Shown piece after piece: positions 8,806-19,617 of a stretch of 64,000 nucleotides of DNA. The notes under the pieces are model-generated. The model was not told where the DNA came from. It ran no database searches and worked only from the letters and a program-made list of their open reading frames with translations. Each line of letters begins with the position of its first letter. The first letter of the stretch is position 1. Origin of the DNA: Chromobacterium sp. ATCC 53434 (GTDB lineage Bacteria > Pseudomonadota > Gammaproteobacteria > Burkholderiales > Chromobacteriaceae); assembly GCF_002848345.1 (NCBI RefSeq), contig NZ_CP025429.1, positions 4,402,001-4,466,000 on the forward strand. Direction: 5' to 3'. The position numbers were made by a program, and so were the translations under genes.

Positions 8806-9531
8806 TCACTTGTTTCCCTTGGCCGGCGGCGCCTTGTAATCGGGCATCCGCACGGCGAATCCGTTCGGGTAGCGCATGTCGACGTATTCGATGTGATACG
8901 GCAACCGCGCCAACCTGCTCTTCCAATAGCCGGCGAAGCGCTCCGCGCGCATCGCCGCGTCATTACGTCCCAGCTCCAGCTGCAACTGGTTGTCCAGCAC
9001 CACTTTCCACGCCCGCCGCGACGACAGCCACAACTCGCGCGGCGCCAGGCCCGACGGCTGCAATGCCTGCCGCAACTGCGTCAGCATCGCCGTCATGTCC
9101 TTCTCGGCGCCGGCCGGGCCGTAGAACACCGGCAGCTTCGCGTCGCTGGCGGCGTCGAAACGCTCGCCGCGGGTGTTGACCAGGCCGTTCTCCCCCCAGC
9201 GCGCCAGCGCCGCGTGCTCCTCCACGGTGATGTCCAGCGCGTCCGGCCAGCGCCGCCTCACCTGCGCGTCGCGCACCCACGGCAACTTGCCGAAGGCGGA
9301 CCGCGTCTTGTCGATGTCCAGCGTGAAGAAGGTGCCGGACAGCTCGTGCTCCGCGATGAACTTCAGTTGCTCCGCCGTCACCCGGTTCATGTCGCCCTGA
9401 ATCCGTATCTTCTTCACCGGGAATACCGGCGCATGCGTCAGCCAGAATCCCCCCGCGTACAGCAACATCAGCGCTGCAGCGCCCAGCATCAGATTGGCCA
9501 GGCTCCGGAGCAACCGATAGTTATCCCACAT
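8806..9531 (-). CDS. ftsQ: Cell division protein FtsQ
   Basis: Bitopic inner-membrane protein linking early and late divisome parts through the FtsQLB complex. The 241-residue protein has a short cytoplasmic N-terminus, one membrane helix (about residues 14-32), then a periplasmic POTRA domain ([18 protein letters not shown]...) and the FtsQ beta domain. Its start overlaps the end of ddlB by 11 bp, which suggests translational coupling. Confidence 0.95.
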   Translation of the reverse strand: MWDNYRLLRSLANLMLGAAALMLLYAGGFWLTHAPVFPVKKIRIQGDMNRVTAEQLKFIAEHELSGTFFTLDIDKTRSAFGKLPWVRDAQVRRRWPDALDITVEEHAALARWGENGLVNTRGERFDAASDAKLPVFYGPAGAEKDMTAMLTQLRQALQPSGLAPRELWLSSRRAWKVVLDNQLQLELGRNDAAMRAERFAGYWKSRLARLPYHIEYVDMRYPNGFAVRMPDYKAPPAKGNK

Positions 9532-10429
9532 GCACCGTATCCAATACCTTCAGACACAGGTCTTCGTAACTGATGCCCTCCGCCCGCGCCGCCATCGGCA
9601 CCAGGCTGTGGCTGGTCATGCCCGGATTGGTGTTGGCCTCGAGCAGATACACGCCGCCGGCCTCGTCCATCAGGAAATCCACCCGGCCCCAGCCCTGGCA
9701 GCCCAATACCTTGAACGCCTTCAGGCACAATTCGCGCGCCCGGCTTTCCGCGTCGCCGGCGAGGCCGGGGCAGCGGTAGACGGTATCGTCGCGGAAGTAC
9801 TTGGCGTCGTAGTCGTAGTACTCGGTCGCCGGCTCGATCTTCACCGTCGGGTAGGCGGTATCGCCTATCACCGCGCAGGTGTACTCGCCGGCGCCGATGA
9901 ATTGCTCGGCGATGACGATGTCGTCGTAGCGGCTCGCTTCCTGGTACGCCGCCTTCAGGCCGCCCGGCATCTTGACCTTGGTCACGCCGATGCTGGAGCC
10001 CTCGGTCGACGGCTTGACGAAGATGGGCAGGCCGAGCGCCTTCTCGATCGCGTCGAAATCGCTGTCGTCGCTCAACAGCTCGAACGCCGGAATCGGCAGG
10101 CCCGCGCCCTTCCACAACAACTTGGTGCGCCACTTGTCCATGCAGATCGCCGACGCCATCACGCCGCAACCGGTATACGGGACGCCCAATGCCTCCAGCG
10201 CGCCCTGCAGCGTGCCATCCTCGCCGAACGGGCCGTGCAGCACATTGAACACGCTGTCGAAACCCTCGTCCTTCAGCGCAGCCAACGGCTTCTCGCTCGT
10301 ATCGAACTTGTGGGCGTCCACTCCCTTGGCCAGCAGTGCCGCCAGCACGCCGGCGCCGCTCATCAGCGACACTTCGCGCTCAGCCGAGCTTCCGCCCATC
10401 AACACCGCCACCTTGCCGTACTGCTTCAT
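9521..10429 (-). CDS. ddlB: D-alanine--D-alanine ligase DdlB
   Basis: ATP-grasp ligase making D-Ala-D-Ala for the peptidoglycan pentapeptide. The start at 10429 gives 302 residues, the normal length; the frame stays open upstream but that part only shadows murC. The family motifs [20 protein letters not shown] at the N-terminus, [12 protein letters not shown] and the late [11 protein letters not shown]...EANTNPGMT segment (metal and nucleotide binding) are visible. It lies between murC and ftsQ in the usual dcw order. Confidence 0.96.
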   Translation of the reverse strand: MKQYGKVAVLMGGSSAEREVSLMSGAGVLAALLAKGVDAHKFDTSEKPLAALKDEGFDSVFNVLHGPFGEDGTLQGALEALGVPYTGCGVMASAICMDKWRTKLLWKGAGLPIPAFELLSDDSDFDAIEKALGLPIFVKPSTEGSSIGVTKVKMPGGLKAAYQEASRYDDIVIAEQFIGAGEYTCAVIGDTAYPTVKIEPATEYYDYDAKYFRDDTVYRCPGLAGDAESRARELCLKAFKVLGCQGWGRVDFLMDEAGGVYLLEANTNPGMTSHSLVPMAARAEGISYEDLCLKVLDTVHVG

Positions 10430-10476
10430 CTGTCTATCCTCTGCGTGTCCGCGCCGACGGCGCGGACCAAATCCTG

Positions 10477-11871
10477 TCAAACAGCCAGCGCCAACACCTT
10501 GGCCGGCACCGCGCCGACCGAGCCGGCGCCCATCGTCACCACCACGTCGCCGTCCCTCGCCGCGTCGACGATGGCCTGCGGCAGATCGGCGATATCCTCG
10601 ACGAACAGCGGCTCCACCTTGCCGCCGACGCGCACCGCGCGCGCCAGCGCCCGGCCGTCGGCCGCGACGATCGGCGCCTCGCCGGCGGCGTACACCTCGG
10701 ACAGCAGCAAGGCGTCGACGCCGGACAGCACTTTGACGAAGTCCTCGAACAGATCGCGGGTGCGGGTGTAGCGGTGCGGCTGGAAGGCCAGCAGCAGCCG
10801 GCGTCCCGGGAAGGCGCCGCGGACCGCGGCCAGCGTCGCGGCCATTTCCACCGGGTGGTGGCCGTAATCGTCGACCAGCGTGAAGCTGCCGCCGTCCTTC
10901 GCCTTGACCTCGCCGTAGCGCTGGAAGCGGCGGCCGACGCCGGCGAACTCGGACAGACCCTTCTGGATCGCCGCTATGCTGGCGCCGCACTCCAGGCCGA
11001 TGGCGATCGCCGACAGCGCGTTCAGCACGTTGTGGCGGCCCGGCAGGTTCAGCACCAGCGGGAAGCGGGTGATGGTGCCGTTCTTCACCACCACGTCGAA
11101 ATGCATCTGGCCGGCCGCCGCGCGCACGTTCTCGGCGTAGATGTCGGCCGATTCGTCGAGGCCGTAGGTGGTCACCGGCTTGGTGACGCGCTCGCGGATC
11201 TCGCGCACATTGATGTCGTCTATGCACAGCACCGCGCGGCCGTAGAACGGCATCCGCTGCAGGAAATCGACGAAGGCCTGCTTCAGCTTGTCGAAGCTGT
11301 GGTCGTAGGTGTCCATGTGATCGGCGTCGATATTGGTCACCACCGCCATCACCGGACTCAGATGCAGGAAGGACGCGTCCGACTCGTCGGCCTCGGCCAC
11401 CAGGAATTCGCCCAGGCCCAGCTTGGCGTTGGTGCCGGCGGCGGTCAGCTTGCCGCCGATGACGAAGGTCGGATCGAGCCCGGCCGCGCCCAGCACCGAC
11501 GCGGTCAGGCTGGTCGTCGTCGTCTTGCCGTGGGTGCCGGCGATGGCGATGCCCTGCTTGAAGCGCATCAGTTCGGCCAGCATCATCGCGCGCGGAATCA
11601 CCGGGATGCGCTTGTCGCGCGCCGCCAGCACTTCCGGATTGTCGGCCTTGACCGCGGTCGAGGTGACCACCACGTCGGCGCCCTCGATATAAGTGGCGTC
11701 ATGGCCGAAGAACACGCGCACGCCCTCGGCGGCCAGCCGCTTGGTGGTGGCGCCGTCGGCCATGTCCGAGCCGGACACGGTATAGCCCAGGCCGTGCAGC
11801 ACCTCGGCGATGCCGCACATGCCGACACCGCCTACGCCGACGAAATGTATGTGTTTGACCCTGTGTTTCAT
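10477..11871 (-). CDS. murC: UDP-N-acetylmuramate--L-alanine ligase MurC
   Basis: Adds L-Ala to UDP-MurNAc, the first amino acid of the peptide stem. The 464-residue length fits. An N-terminal Rossmann [14 protein letters not shown] near residue 12 and the ATP-binding [10 protein letters not shown] near residue 115 are clear, and the DDYGHHP segment of the C-terminal domain is present. It is separated from murG by 37 bp and from ddlB by 47 bp, both on the same transcript. Confidence 0.97.
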   Translation of the reverse strand: MKHRVKHIHFVGVGGVGMCGIAEVLHGLGYTVSGSDMADGATTKRLAAEGVRVFFGHDATYIEGADVVVTSTAVKADNPEVLAARDKRIPVIPRAMMLAELMRFKQGIAIAGTHGKTTTTSLTASVLGAAGLDPTFVIGGKLTAAGTNAKLGLGEFLVAEADESDASFLHLSPVMAVVTNIDADHMDTYDHSFDKLKQAFVDFLQRMPFYGRAVLCIDDINVREIRERVTKPVTTYGLDESADIYAENVRAAAGQMHFDVVVKNGTITRFPLVLNLPGRHNVLNALSAIAIGLECGASIAAIQKGLSEFAGVGRRFQRYGEVKAKDGGSFTLVDDYGHHPVEMAATLAAVRGAFPGRRLLLAFQPHRYTRTRDLFEDFVKVLSGVDALLLSEVYAAGEAPIVAADGRALARAVRVGGKVEPLFVEDIADLPQAIVDAARDGDVVVTMGAGSVGAVPAKVLALAV

Positions 11872-11908
11872 GTCTGTGTCTCTGCTGGGACGCTCGTTCG
11901 GCGCCCTG

Positions 11909-12991
11909 TCATTCCCCGGCCAGCTGCCGGCACAGCGCGGCCACTCGGCCCGCGGCGCCCGGACGGGCCTGCGCGCGGGCGCGCTCGGCCTTGTCCAGCA
12001 ACTGTTCCCTGTCCAGCCCCGCCAACAGGCCAGCCAGCCTGTCAGCGCTCAATTCCTTTTGCGGCACATGCCAGGCCGCGCCTTCCTTTTCCAGCCACTC
12101 GGCGTTGTCGCGCTGGTGGCCGGTGGTCGACACAACCAGCGGCACCAGCACGCTGGCCACGCCGGCCGCGCACAACTCGCTGACGGTGATCGCGCCGGCG
12201 CGGCAGATCACCAGATCGCACTCGGCCAGGCGCCGCGGCATGTCGTCGACGAAGGGCAGCAACTCCACCGCGTCCGCCAGGCCGGCGGCCCGATAGACCG
12301 CCTCGACCGCGGCGAAGTTCGCCTCGCCGGTCTGATGCGTCAATAGCGGCCGCTGGTCGGCCGGCAAGCGGGCCAGCGCCTGCGGCAGCGTTTCGTTCAA
12401 TACCCTGGCGCCCAGACTGCCGCCGACGACCAGCACCTTCAGCGGACCGGAACGACCGGCGAAACGCTCGGCCGGCGGCGCCATGCCCTCGATCTCTCCG
12501 CGCACCGGATTGCCGGTGACCTGCGCCTTGGCCGCGCTCGCCGCGCCGCCGTCGAAACCGCAGGCCAGCGTCTTGGCGAACGGCAGCAGGGCCTTGTTGC
12601 TCAGCAGCAGGCTGGCGTCGGCGTTGACCAGCACCAGCGGCTTCCACAGCAGGCCGGCCATCACGCCGCCGGGCAGGCAGACATAGCCGCCCATGCCCAG
12701 CACCACGTCCGGCCGGTGGCGCAGAATCAACGCCGCGCTGCCGAAAAAGGCGCCGACCAGTTGCAGCGCGCCCTTGACCGAGCCCAGCAGACCCTTGCCG
12801 CGCACGCCGTGGAAATTCAGCCTCTCCAGCGGAATGCCGGTCGGCGGCACCAGCTTGTTCTCCATGCCGCGACGGGTGCCCAGCCACACCACCTTCCAGC
12901 CGCTCTGCTGCAACTCCCTGGCCACGGCGAGGCCGGGGACGATGTGTCCGCCGGTGCCTGCCGCCATCACCATGACCGTTCGATTCACCAT
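11909..12991 (-). CDS. murG: Lipid I GlcNAc transferase MurG
   Basis: GT-B glycosyltransferase that converts lipid I to lipid II at the inner face of the membrane. The 360-residue protein has the diagnostic N-terminal loop [13 protein letters not shown] (about residues 12-24), [11 protein letters not shown], and the C-terminal UDP-GlcNAc site with [11 protein letters not shown] and [14 protein letters not shown]. The 165-bp spacer to ftsW, rich in hairpins, is the largest gap in the cluster. Confidence 0.97.
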   Translation of the reverse strand: MVNRTVMVMAAGTGGHIVPGLAVARELQQSGWKVVWLGTRRGMENKLVPPTGIPLERLNFHGVRGKGLLGSVKGALQLVGAFFGSAALILRHRPDVVLGMGGYVCLPGGVMAGLLWKPLVLVNADASLLLSNKALLPFAKTLACGFDGGAASAAKAQVTGNPVRGEIEGMAPPAERFAGRSGPLKVLVVGGSLGARVLNETLPQALARLPADQRPLLTHQTGEANFAAVEAVYRAAGLADAVELLPFVDDMPRRLAECDLVICRAGAITVSELCAAGVASVLVPLVVSTTGHQRDNAEWLEKEGAAWHVPQKELSADRLAGLLAGLDREQLLDKAERARAQARPGAAGRVAALCRQLAGE

Positions 12992-13007
12992 TTACCTTCT
13001 TCCCATG

Positions 13008-13176
13008 AGGCGGAAGCCCTAAGGGCCTCCCGCCTATTCATCACTGTTCATCCGCGCATGACGCGCCGGTTTTTGCTTCGCCCTTCGGGCTCGCAGAAAC
13101 CGAAGGAAACGGCGCTGAAGCGCCTGGAAAGGCCTACAGCCTTTCCTTATGCGGGGCTAAACCTTATAGCCCCGCA
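13008..13176. other. Hairpin-rich murG-ftsW spacer
   Basis: The 165-bp gap between ftsW and murG carries at least three inverted repeats: 13008-13013 with 13030-13035 (plus inner pairs), 13126-13133 with 13139-13146 (8 bp perfect), and 13150-13159 with 13167-13176 (10 bp perfect, overlapping the ftsW stop codon). None is followed by a good T tract on the minus strand. There is no convincing ORF in it. Confidence 0.65.
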
Positions 13177-14314
13177 TAATCCTTCGATTTTCGTAATCAA
13201 CCCGCAGCAGCACCGCCACCGCGATCAAATTCATCAGCATCGCCGAACCGCCGAACGACATCAGCGGCAGCGTCAGACCCTTGGTCGGCAGCAGGCCCAT
13301 GTTCACGCCGATGTTGAAGAACACCTGGATGCCGAGCCAGATGCCCACGCCCTGCGCCACCAGCGCCTGGTAGTAGCGCTCCAGCTTTTTCGACTCGACG
13401 CCGATGTGGAAGGCGCGACGCACGATCCAGGCGTACAGGCCGATCACCACGCAGATGCCGGCGAAGCCGAACTCCTCGGCGATCACCGCCATGATGAAGT
13501 CGGTATGCGCCTCCGGCAGGTAGAACAGCTTCTCTATGCTGCCGCCCAGACCGACGCCGAACCATTCGCCGCGGCCGATCGCGATCAGCGAGTGGGACAG
13601 CTGATAGCCCTTGCCGTACGGGTCGTCCCACGGATCCATGAAGCCCAGCACCCGCTTCAGCCGGTACGGCGAGGAAATGATCAGCACCACGATCGCCCCC
13701 ACCGCCATCACCGCCAGGCCGGAGAAGATGCGCATATTGATGCCGCCGAGGAAGAGCAGGCCCATCGCGATGCTCATCACCACCATCAGCGCGCCGAAGT
13801 CCGGCTCGCGCAGCAGCAGGAAGGCCACCACCACCATCGCCATGAACATCGGCAGAAAGCCTTCCTTGATGCTGTGCAGCAGATGGCTCTTGCGCACCGT
13901 GTAGTCGGCCGCGTACAGCACCACCGCGAACTTCATCACCTCCGACGGCTGCAGATTCAGCACCAGCAGGTTGATCCAGCGGCGCGAGCCGTTGACCACC
14001 TTGCCGATGCCCGGAATCAGCACCAGCACCAGCATCACCAGCCCGATCAGGAAGATCTTCCCCGAGTACTTCTGCCAGAAGCCGGTCGGAATCTGGAAGG
14101 CCATGTACGCCGCCGCCAGCCCGATCACCATGAACACCACGTGGCGGATCAGGTAGAAGTAGCGGTTCTGCGTCGCCGCGTCGGCCTCGGCGTAGGCGAT
14201 CGACGCCGAGTACACCATCACCAGGCTGATCGACAGCAGCAAGGCCAACGCCCAGGCCAGCGCCTCGTCCAGCGGAGTGATCGCCGTGTAGCGGCGTGCC
14301 GGATTGGCGTTCAT
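13157..14314 (-). CDS. ftsW: Lipid II glycosyltransferase FtsW
   Basis: SEDS-family polytopic membrane protein that polymerises lipid II at the septum together with FtsI. The start at 14314 gives 385 residues and a 4-bp overlap with murD (ATGA); the longer open frame upstream only shadows murD. About ten membrane helices, the [10 protein letters not shown] motif, the large periplasmic loop region with [23 protein letters not shown], and the LPEAHTDFI and [10 protein letters not shown] motifs are typical of the family. Confidence 0.96.
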   Translation of the reverse strand: MNANPARRYTAITPLDEALAWALALLLSISLVMVYSASIAYAEADAATQNRYFYLIRHVVFMVIGLAAAYMAFQIPTGFWQKYSGKIFLIGLVMLVLVLIPGIGKVVNGSRRWINLLVLNLQPSEVMKFAVVLYAADYTVRKSHLLHSIKEGFLPMFMAMVVVAFLLLREPDFGALMVVMSIAMGLLFLGGINMRIFSGLAVMAVGAIVVLIISSPYRLKRVLGFMDPWDDPYGKGYQLSHSLIAIGRGEWFGVGLGGSIEKLFYLPEAHTDFIMAVIAEEFGFAGICVVIGLYAWIVRRAFHIGVESKKLERYYQALVAQGVGIWLGIQVFFNIGVNMGLLPTKGLTLPLMSFGGSAMLMNLIAVAVLLRVDYENRRIMRGYKV

Positions 14315-15675
14315 GGCCGCGCCGCCTTTACCGCCGCGACGGTGTCGATGAATACCTGCGCCCGGTGCGCGTAGTTCCTGAACATGTCCAGGCTGGCGCA
14401 GGCCGGCGACAGCAGCACCACGTCGCCGGAACGGGCCAGCGCCGCCGCGCGGCGGGTCGCGTCCTCCAGCGTGTCGTGGCGCTCCAGCGCCAGGCCGCTG
14501 CCGTCCAGCGCGGCCGCGATCTTGTCGGCGTCGCGGCCGATCAGCAGCACCGCGCGGGCGATGCGCCGGCAAGCCGGCATCAGCGGCGCGAAGTCCTGGC
14601 CCTTGCCGTCGCCGCCGGCGATCAGCACCACCGGCCGGGTCATGCCGTTCAAGGCCGCCTCGGTGGCGCCGACATTGGTGCCCTTGGAATCATCGATAAA
14701 CGCGACGCCGTCGAATTCGTCTACCAGCTCGACGCGGTGAGCCAGGCCGCGGAAGGTCTTCAAACCGTCCAGCAGCTTCTCCAGCGGCAGGCCTATGCCC
14801 TGGCACAGCGCCAGCGCGGCCAGCGCGTTGGCGGCGTTGTGCAGGCCCTGCAGCTGCATGTCGGCGCAGTCGAACACCGTTTCGCCGGCGACGCCGAGAC
14901 CGTAGCGCTCGCCGTCGCGCGCCAGCGCGTAGTCGGCGGCGCCGCTCAGCGAGAACCACTTGTGCGCCTGGCCCGGCCGCGCCATCGCGCGCACCAGCGC
15001 GTCGTCGCGGTTCAGCACCTGCACGCCGCGGCCGTTGAACACCCGCGTCTTGGTGTGCGCGTAGTCCAGCAGGTCGGCGTAGCGGTCGAGGTGGTCCTCG
15101 GAAATATTCAGCACGGTGGCGGCGTCGGCCTCCAGCGAGTAGGTCGATTCCAGTTGGAAGCTGGACAGCTCCAGCACCCACACGTCGGGGCGCTTGCCGC
15201 TCCGCTCTCTCTCCAGCTGCGCCTCCAGCACCGCCAGGCCGATATTGCCGGCGACGACGGTGTCGAGACCGGCGGCCTCGCACAGATGGCCGACCAGGCT
15301 GGTGACGGTGCTCTTGCCGTTGGAGCCGGTGATGGCGATCACCTTGCTGCCGTCGTTCCGGATCGCGCGCGCCAGCAACTCGATGTCGCCGACCACCTCG
15401 CCGCCGGCGCGGCGGAAGGCGGCGACGGCCGGATTGGCCAGCGGCACGCCGGGGCTGAGCACCAAGAGCTCGGAGCCGGCGAAGGTCGCGTCGTCGAAGG
15501 CACCGGCGATCACCTCGGTGCCCGGCAGATGACGTTCCAGCTCGGCCAGCCGCTCGTCGGACGGCCTGGCGTCGGCGACGCGCACGCGCGCGCCGTGGGC
15601 GGCCAGGTAGCGCGCGGCCGCCAGGCCCGAGCCTCCCAGTCCCACCACCGTCACATGTCGATTGGCGTAATCCAT
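14311..15675 (-). CDS. murD: UDP-N-acetylmuramoylalanine--D-glutamate ligase MurD
   Basis: Adds D-Glu to UDP-MurNAc-L-Ala. The 454-residue protein starts with the [17 protein letters not shown] nucleotide fold, has the ATP loop [11 protein letters not shown] near residue 118, and ends with the family-typical [20 protein letters not shown] segment. It overlaps ftsW by 4 bp and begins 11 bp after mraY. Confidence 0.97.
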   Translation of the reverse strand: MDYANRHVTVVGLGGSGLAAARYLAAHGARVRVADARPSDERLAELERHLPGTEVIAGAFDDATFAGSELLVLSPGVPLANPAVAAFRRAGGEVVGDIELLARAIRNDGSKVIAITGSNGKSTVTSLVGHLCEAAGLDTVVAGNIGLAVLEAQLERERSGKRPDVWVLELSSFQLESTYSLEADAATVLNISEDHLDRYADLLDYAHTKTRVFNGRGVQVLNRDDALVRAMARPGQAHKWFSLSGAADYALARDGERYGLGVAGETVFDCADMQLQGLHNAANALAALALCQGIGLPLEKLLDGLKTFRGLAHRVELVDEFDGVAFIDDSKGTNVGATEAALNGMTRPVVLIAGGDGKGQDFAPLMPACRRIARAVLLIGRDADKIAAALDGSGLALERHDTLEDATRRAAALARSGDVVLLSPACASLDMFRNYAHRAQVFIDTVAAVKAARP

Positions 15676-15686
15676 CTATTCCGTCC

Positions 15687-16772
15687 TCAGCGCAGCTTCA
15701 GCGTCGACAAGCCGATCAGCACCAGCATCATGGTGACGATCCAGAAACGCACGACCACCTGGGTCTCCTTCCAGCCCTTCAATTCAAAATGGTGATGCAG
15801 CGGCGCCATGCGGAACACGCGCTTGCCGGTCAGCTTGAACGAGGTCACCTGTATCATCACCGACAGCGCCTCCATCACGAACAGACCGCCCATGAAGAAC
15901 AGCACGATCTCCTGGCGGACGATCACCGCCACGGTGCCGAGCGCGGCGCCGAGCGCCAAGGCGCCGACGTCGCCCATGAAGACCTGGGCCGGGTAGGCGT
16001 TGAACCACAAAAAGCCGAGGCAGGCGCCGCACATCGCCGCGCAGAACACCACCACCTCGTGGGCGCCCGGGATGAAGGGCAGGCCCAGATACTTGGAGAA
16101 CACCGCGTGGCCGGCGACGTAGGCGAAGATGGACAGGCCGGCCGACACCAGCACGGTCGGCAGCGCCGCCAGGCCGTCCAGGCCGTCGGTCAGATTGACG
16201 GCGTTCGAGGTGCCGACGATCACCAGATAGGTCAGCACGCAGAAGCCGATCGCGCCCAGCGGGTAGGCGACGGTCTTGACGAAGGGCAGGATCAGCTCGG
16301 TCGAGGCCGGCAGCTTGGCGGTGACGATCAGGAACACCCCGGCGCCGATGGCGATGGCCGACTGCCAGGTCATCTTGAACTTGGCGGACACGCCCTTCGG
16401 GTCCTTGTACACCACCTTGCGCCAGTCGTCGTAGAAGCCCAGCGCGCCGGTGCCCAGCATCACCGCCAGCAGCAGCCAGACGTATTTGTTCGACAAATCG
16501 GCCCACAGCAGCGTGGTCAGCGTGATCGCCAGCAGAATCAGCGAACCGCCCATGGTCGGCGTGCCGGCCTTGACCAGATGGGTTTGCGGACCGTCGTTGC
16601 GCACCGCCTGGCCGACCTTCAACTCGGTCAGTTTGCGGATCACCCACGGCCCCAGCAGCAGCGAGATCGCCAGCGCGGTCAGCGCGGCCATCACCGCGCG
16701 CAGCGTGGTGTAGTTGAAGACATTGAAGGCCCGGATATGCGAACCCAACAGATCAGCCAGCCAAAGCAGCAC
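15687..16772 (-). CDS. mraY: Phospho-MurNAc-pentapeptide transferase MraY
   Basis: Membrane enzyme that moves phospho-MurNAc-pentapeptide onto undecaprenyl phosphate to give lipid I. It is 361 residues long with about ten membrane helices. The aspartate motif [31 protein letters not shown] and the [13 protein letters not shown]is motif are all visible. It abuts murF with a single base between the coding regions. Confidence 0.98.
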   Translation of the reverse strand: MLLWLADLLGSHIRAFNVFNYTTLRAVMAALTALAISLLLGPWVIRKLTELKVGQAVRNDGPQTHLVKAGTPTMGGSLILLAITLTTLLWADLSNKYVWLLLAVMLGTGALGFYDDWRKVVYKDPKGVSAKFKMTWQSAIAIGAGVFLIVTAKLPASTELILPFVKTVAYPLGAIGFCVLTYLVIVGTSNAVNLTDGLDGLAALPTVLVSAGLSIFAYVAGHAVFSKYLGLPFIPGAHEVVVFCAAMCGACLGFLWFNAYPAQVFMGDVGALALGAALGTVAVIVRQEIVLFFMGGLFVMEALSVMIQVTSFKLTGKRVFRMAPLHHHFELKGWKETQVVVRFWIVTMMLVLIGLSTLKLR

Positions 16773-16773
16773 C

Positions 16774-18135
16774 TTAAACTCCTTCTTTCTTTGCTTGCAT
16801 CAGGTGTTCCACCACCCGTTCCATGCGCATGAAGCGCGAGCCCTTGACCAGAACGGCGGTACCCGAAGCCAGCCGGCTATCCAGGCACTCCAACAACTCG
16901 TCAATCGAATCGAAACCCTGTCCGGCGGCGCCGAAGGCCGTCGCCGCGCGGCGCGAAACCTCGCCCAGCGCGAAAAACTGCTCGATGCCGCGCGCGCGCG
17001 CATGCTCGCCGACTTCGGCGTGCAGCGCCGGCGCGCCCTCGCCCAACTCGCCGATATCGCCCATCACGAAGCAGCGCGGCGCCGGCAGGCCGGCCAGCAC
17101 GTCTATGCCGGCCTTCATCGAGTCCGGGTTGGCGTTGTAGCTGTCGTCTATCACCGTCAGGCCGCGCGGACTCTGCTTGATCTGCAGCCGGCCCTTGGCG
17201 CCGGCGAAAGCGGCCAGGCCCGCGGCGATGGCGGCCAGCGGCACGTCCAGCGCCAGCGCGACGGCGGCGGCGGCCAGCGCGTTGCGAACGTTGTGCTCGC
17301 CCGGCGTCGGCAGCGATACCTCGATTTCGCCGGCCGGCGACAGCAGCGTGAAGCGGCTGCCCAGCGCCGACAGCGCCAGATCGCTCACGCTCACATCGGC
17401 CTGCTCCAGGCCGAAGCTCAGCTGGCGATGCGAAGCGGCCGCGGCGCAGAACAGCGCCAGATTGGCGTCGTCGGCGTTGACGACGGCCACGCCGTCGCCG
17501 CTCAGTCCCTCGAAGATCTCGGCCTTGGCGCGGGCCACCTCGGCGGTGGAGCCGAAATGGCCGAAGTGGGCGCGCATCGCGTTGTTGACCAGCGCCACCT
17601 GCGGCCGGGTCAGCCCGGTCAGGTAGCTGAGCTCGCCGTGGTGGTTCATGCCCATTTCGATCACGGCGTAGCGGTGTTGCGGTTTCAGCTGCAGCAGCGT
17701 CAGCGGCAGGCCGATGTCGTTGTTGAAATTGCCGGCGGTGGCCAGCACGGCGTCGGCGCCGGCATGGGCGCGCAGTATCGCCGCCAGCATCTCCTTGACC
17801 GTGGTCTTGCCGTTGGAGCCGGTGATGCCGATGCGGACGGCCGGCTGCGTCTCGCGCCAGCCGGCGGCCAGACGGCCCAGCGCCAGCCGGGTGTCGTCGC
17901 CCGCCTGGATCAGGCTGGCGCCGGCCAATTCGAAGCCGTCGCGCACCAGCGCGGCGGCGCCCTTGGCCACCACCTCGGCGACGAAATCATGGGCGTCGAA
18001 GCGCTCGCCCTTCAACGCGACGAACAGATCGCCCGGCTGCGCCAGGCGGCTGTCGGTGATCACCCGCGACACTTCGCCGTCGGCGCCGGCGAGGCGGCCG
18101 TTGGCGAGGCGGGCGGCTTGGCTCAGCGTCATCAT
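16774..18135 (-). CDS. murF: UDP-MurNAc-tripeptide--D-Ala-D-Ala ligase MurF
   Basis: Adds D-Ala-D-Ala to the tripeptide, completing the cytoplasmic precursor. The ATG at 18135 gives 453 residues and a 4-bp ATGA overlap with murE; a second ATG follows directly. The ATP loop [12 protein letters not shown] (about residue 105), [12 protein letters not shown] and the late [12 protein letters not shown] region fit MurF. The upstream open frame is a shadow of murE. Confidence 0.96.
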   Translation of the reverse strand: MMTLSQAARLANGRLAGADGEVSRVITDSRLAQPGDLFVALKGERFDAHDFVAEVVAKGAAALVRDGFELAGASLIQAGDDTRLALGRLAAGWRETQPAVRIGITGSNGKTTVKEMLAAILRAHAGADAVLATAGNFNNDIGLPLTLLQLKPQHRYAVIEMGMNHHGELSYLTGLTRPQVALVNNAMRAHFGHFGSTAEVARAKAEIFEGLSGDGVAVVNADDANLALFCAAAASHRQLSFGLEQADVSVSDLALSALGSRFTLLSPAGEIEVSLPTPGEHNVRNALAAAAVALALDVPLAAIAAGLAAFAGAKGRLQIKQSPRGLTVIDDSYNANPDSMKAGIDVLAGLPAPRCFVMGDIGELGEGAPALHAEVGEHARARGIEQFFALGEVSRRAATAFGAAGQGFDSIDELLECLDSRLASGTAVLVKGSRFMRMERVVEHLMQAKKEGV

Positions 18136-19613
18136 GGCCGCTTCCCCCACGCCGTCAGCGCTTCCTCGGCGACGCGGAAATCGGAGAACGGCCGCTTGAC
18201 GCCGGCGATGTCCTGGTATTCCTCGTGGCCCTTGCCGGCCACCAGCACCACGTCGCCGACGCGGGCCTGGCTCACCGCCCAGTGGATGGCGGCCTCGCGG
18301 TCGGCCTCGACATGGGCGCGCGCGGCGTCCATGCCGGCCAGCACGTCGCGGATGATGGCCTGCGGGTCCTCGCTGCGCGGGTTGTCGCTGGTCAGCACCG
18401 CCACGTCGGCGTATTTCTCGGCGACGCCGCCCATCATCGGGCGCTTGCCCGGATCGCGGTCGCCGCCGCAGCCGAACACGCAGAACAGCCTGCCGCCGGT
18501 CGGGCGGATGTCGGACAAGGTCGCCAGCGCCTTCTCCAGCGCGTCTGGCGTGTGGGCGTAATCGATCACCACCAGCGGTTCGTGGGTGCCGCCCACGCTC
18601 TGCATCCGGCCGCGCGCCGGCTGGATACGCGCCATCACCGCGGCGGCTTCCTGCAGGCCGATGCCGTTGACGCACAGCGTGGCCAGACAGGCCAGCAGAT
18701 TGGCGGCGTTGAAGCGGCCGACCAGGCCGGTGCGCACGTCCACCGTGCCCCACGGCGTGGCGACGGTCAGTTGCAGGCCTTCCAGCGTCGCGGCCAGCGC
18801 CAGCGGGCGCACATCGCCCTGCTCCAGGCCGTAGCTGACCACCCGGGTCAGCTTGGGATCGATCTCGGCGGCCAGCTGGCGGCCGAAGGCGTCGTCGGCG
18901 TTGATCACCGCGTGCTTCAGGCCTTCCCAGAAGAACAGCTTCTTCTTCGACTCGCCGTAGGCCTCCATCGAGCCGTGGTAGTCCAGGTGGTCGCGGGTCA
19001 GATTGGTGAACACCGCGGTGGCGAACTCGACGCCGTTGACGCGGAACTGGTCCAGGCCGTGGCTGGACACCTCCATCGTCACCACGTGCGCGCCCTGGCG
19101 GCGGTATTCGGCCAGCTTCTGCTGCACCGTCACCGGGTCCGGCGTCGTGTGGGTGGTTTCGGTCAGCTGGCCGTAGAAACCGTTGCCGACGGTGCCGATC
19201 AGCGCGGCCTTCTGGCCCAGCAGCGAGAAAGCCTGCGCCAGCCAGTGCGAGATCGAGGTCTTGCCGTTGGTGCCGGTGATGCCGACCACGGTCAGGTCGC
19301 GCGACGGCAGGCCCAGCACCTGGGCGGCGACGATGCCGGCGCGCTCGCGCAGATTCGGCACCGCCAGATTCGGCACGGTCCACTCCGGCTGCCAGGCGAA
19401 ACCATCGGCGTCGTCCCACAGCACGGCGGCGGCGCCCTTTTCCAGCGCGGCCGGGATGAAATCGCGGCCGTCGGCGTACTCGCCGCGGCAGGCGAGAAAC
19501 ACATCGCCCGGCAGCACGCGGCGGCTGTCGGCCTCCACCCTTTTGATCGGGAGGCCCAGCTGTTGCAACAAGGCCGGATCCCAGTCCGGCAACGCAGTCA
19601 AACGGCTCTTCAT
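18132..19613 (-). CDS. murE: UDP-MurNAc-L-Ala-D-Glu--meso-DAP ligase MurE
   Basis: Adds the third stem amino acid. The 493-residue protein has the ATP loop GTNGKTSISHW near residue 113 and the C-terminal TSDNPRSEDP segment. The DNPR motif is the signature for meso-diaminopimelate rather than lysine, as expected in a Gram-negative. It starts 4 bp after the ftsI stop codon and overlaps murF by 4 bp. Confidence 0.97.
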   Translation of the reverse strand: MKSRLTALPDWDPALLQQLGLPIKRVEADSRRVLPGDVFLACRGEYADGRDFIPAALEKGAAAVLWDDADGFAWQPEWTVPNLAVPNLRERAGIVAAQVLGLPSRDLTVVGITGTNGKTSISHWLAQAFSLLGQKAALIGTVGNGFYGQLTETTHTTPDPVTVQQKLAEYRRQGAHVVTMEVSSHGLDQFRVNGVEFATAVFTNLTRDHLDYHGSMEAYGESKKKLFFWEGLKHAVINADDAFGRQLAAEIDPKLTRVVSYGLEQGDVRPLALAATLEGLQLTVATPWGTVDVRTGLVGRFNAANLLACLATLCVNGIGLQEAAAVMARIQPARGRMQSVGGTHEPLVVIDYAHTPDALEKALATLSDIRPTGGRLFCVFGCGGDRDPGKRPMMGGVAEKYADVAVLTSDNPRSEDPQAIIRDVLAGMDAARAHVEADREAAIHWAVSQARVGDVVLVAGKGHEEYQDIAGVKRPFSDFRVAEEALTAWGKRP

Positions 19614-19617
19614 GATC

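Noticed and set aside
10336..12183. 615-codon frame opposite murC, ddlB and murG
   Set aside because: It crosses three real genes and their boundaries on the other strand; composition typical of an antisense shadow.
16714..18561. 615-codon plus-strand frame opposite murF and murE
   Set aside because: Arises from G+C bias in the third codon position of the dcw genes; translation is Arg/Ala/Gln repeats without homology signals or a ribosome site.
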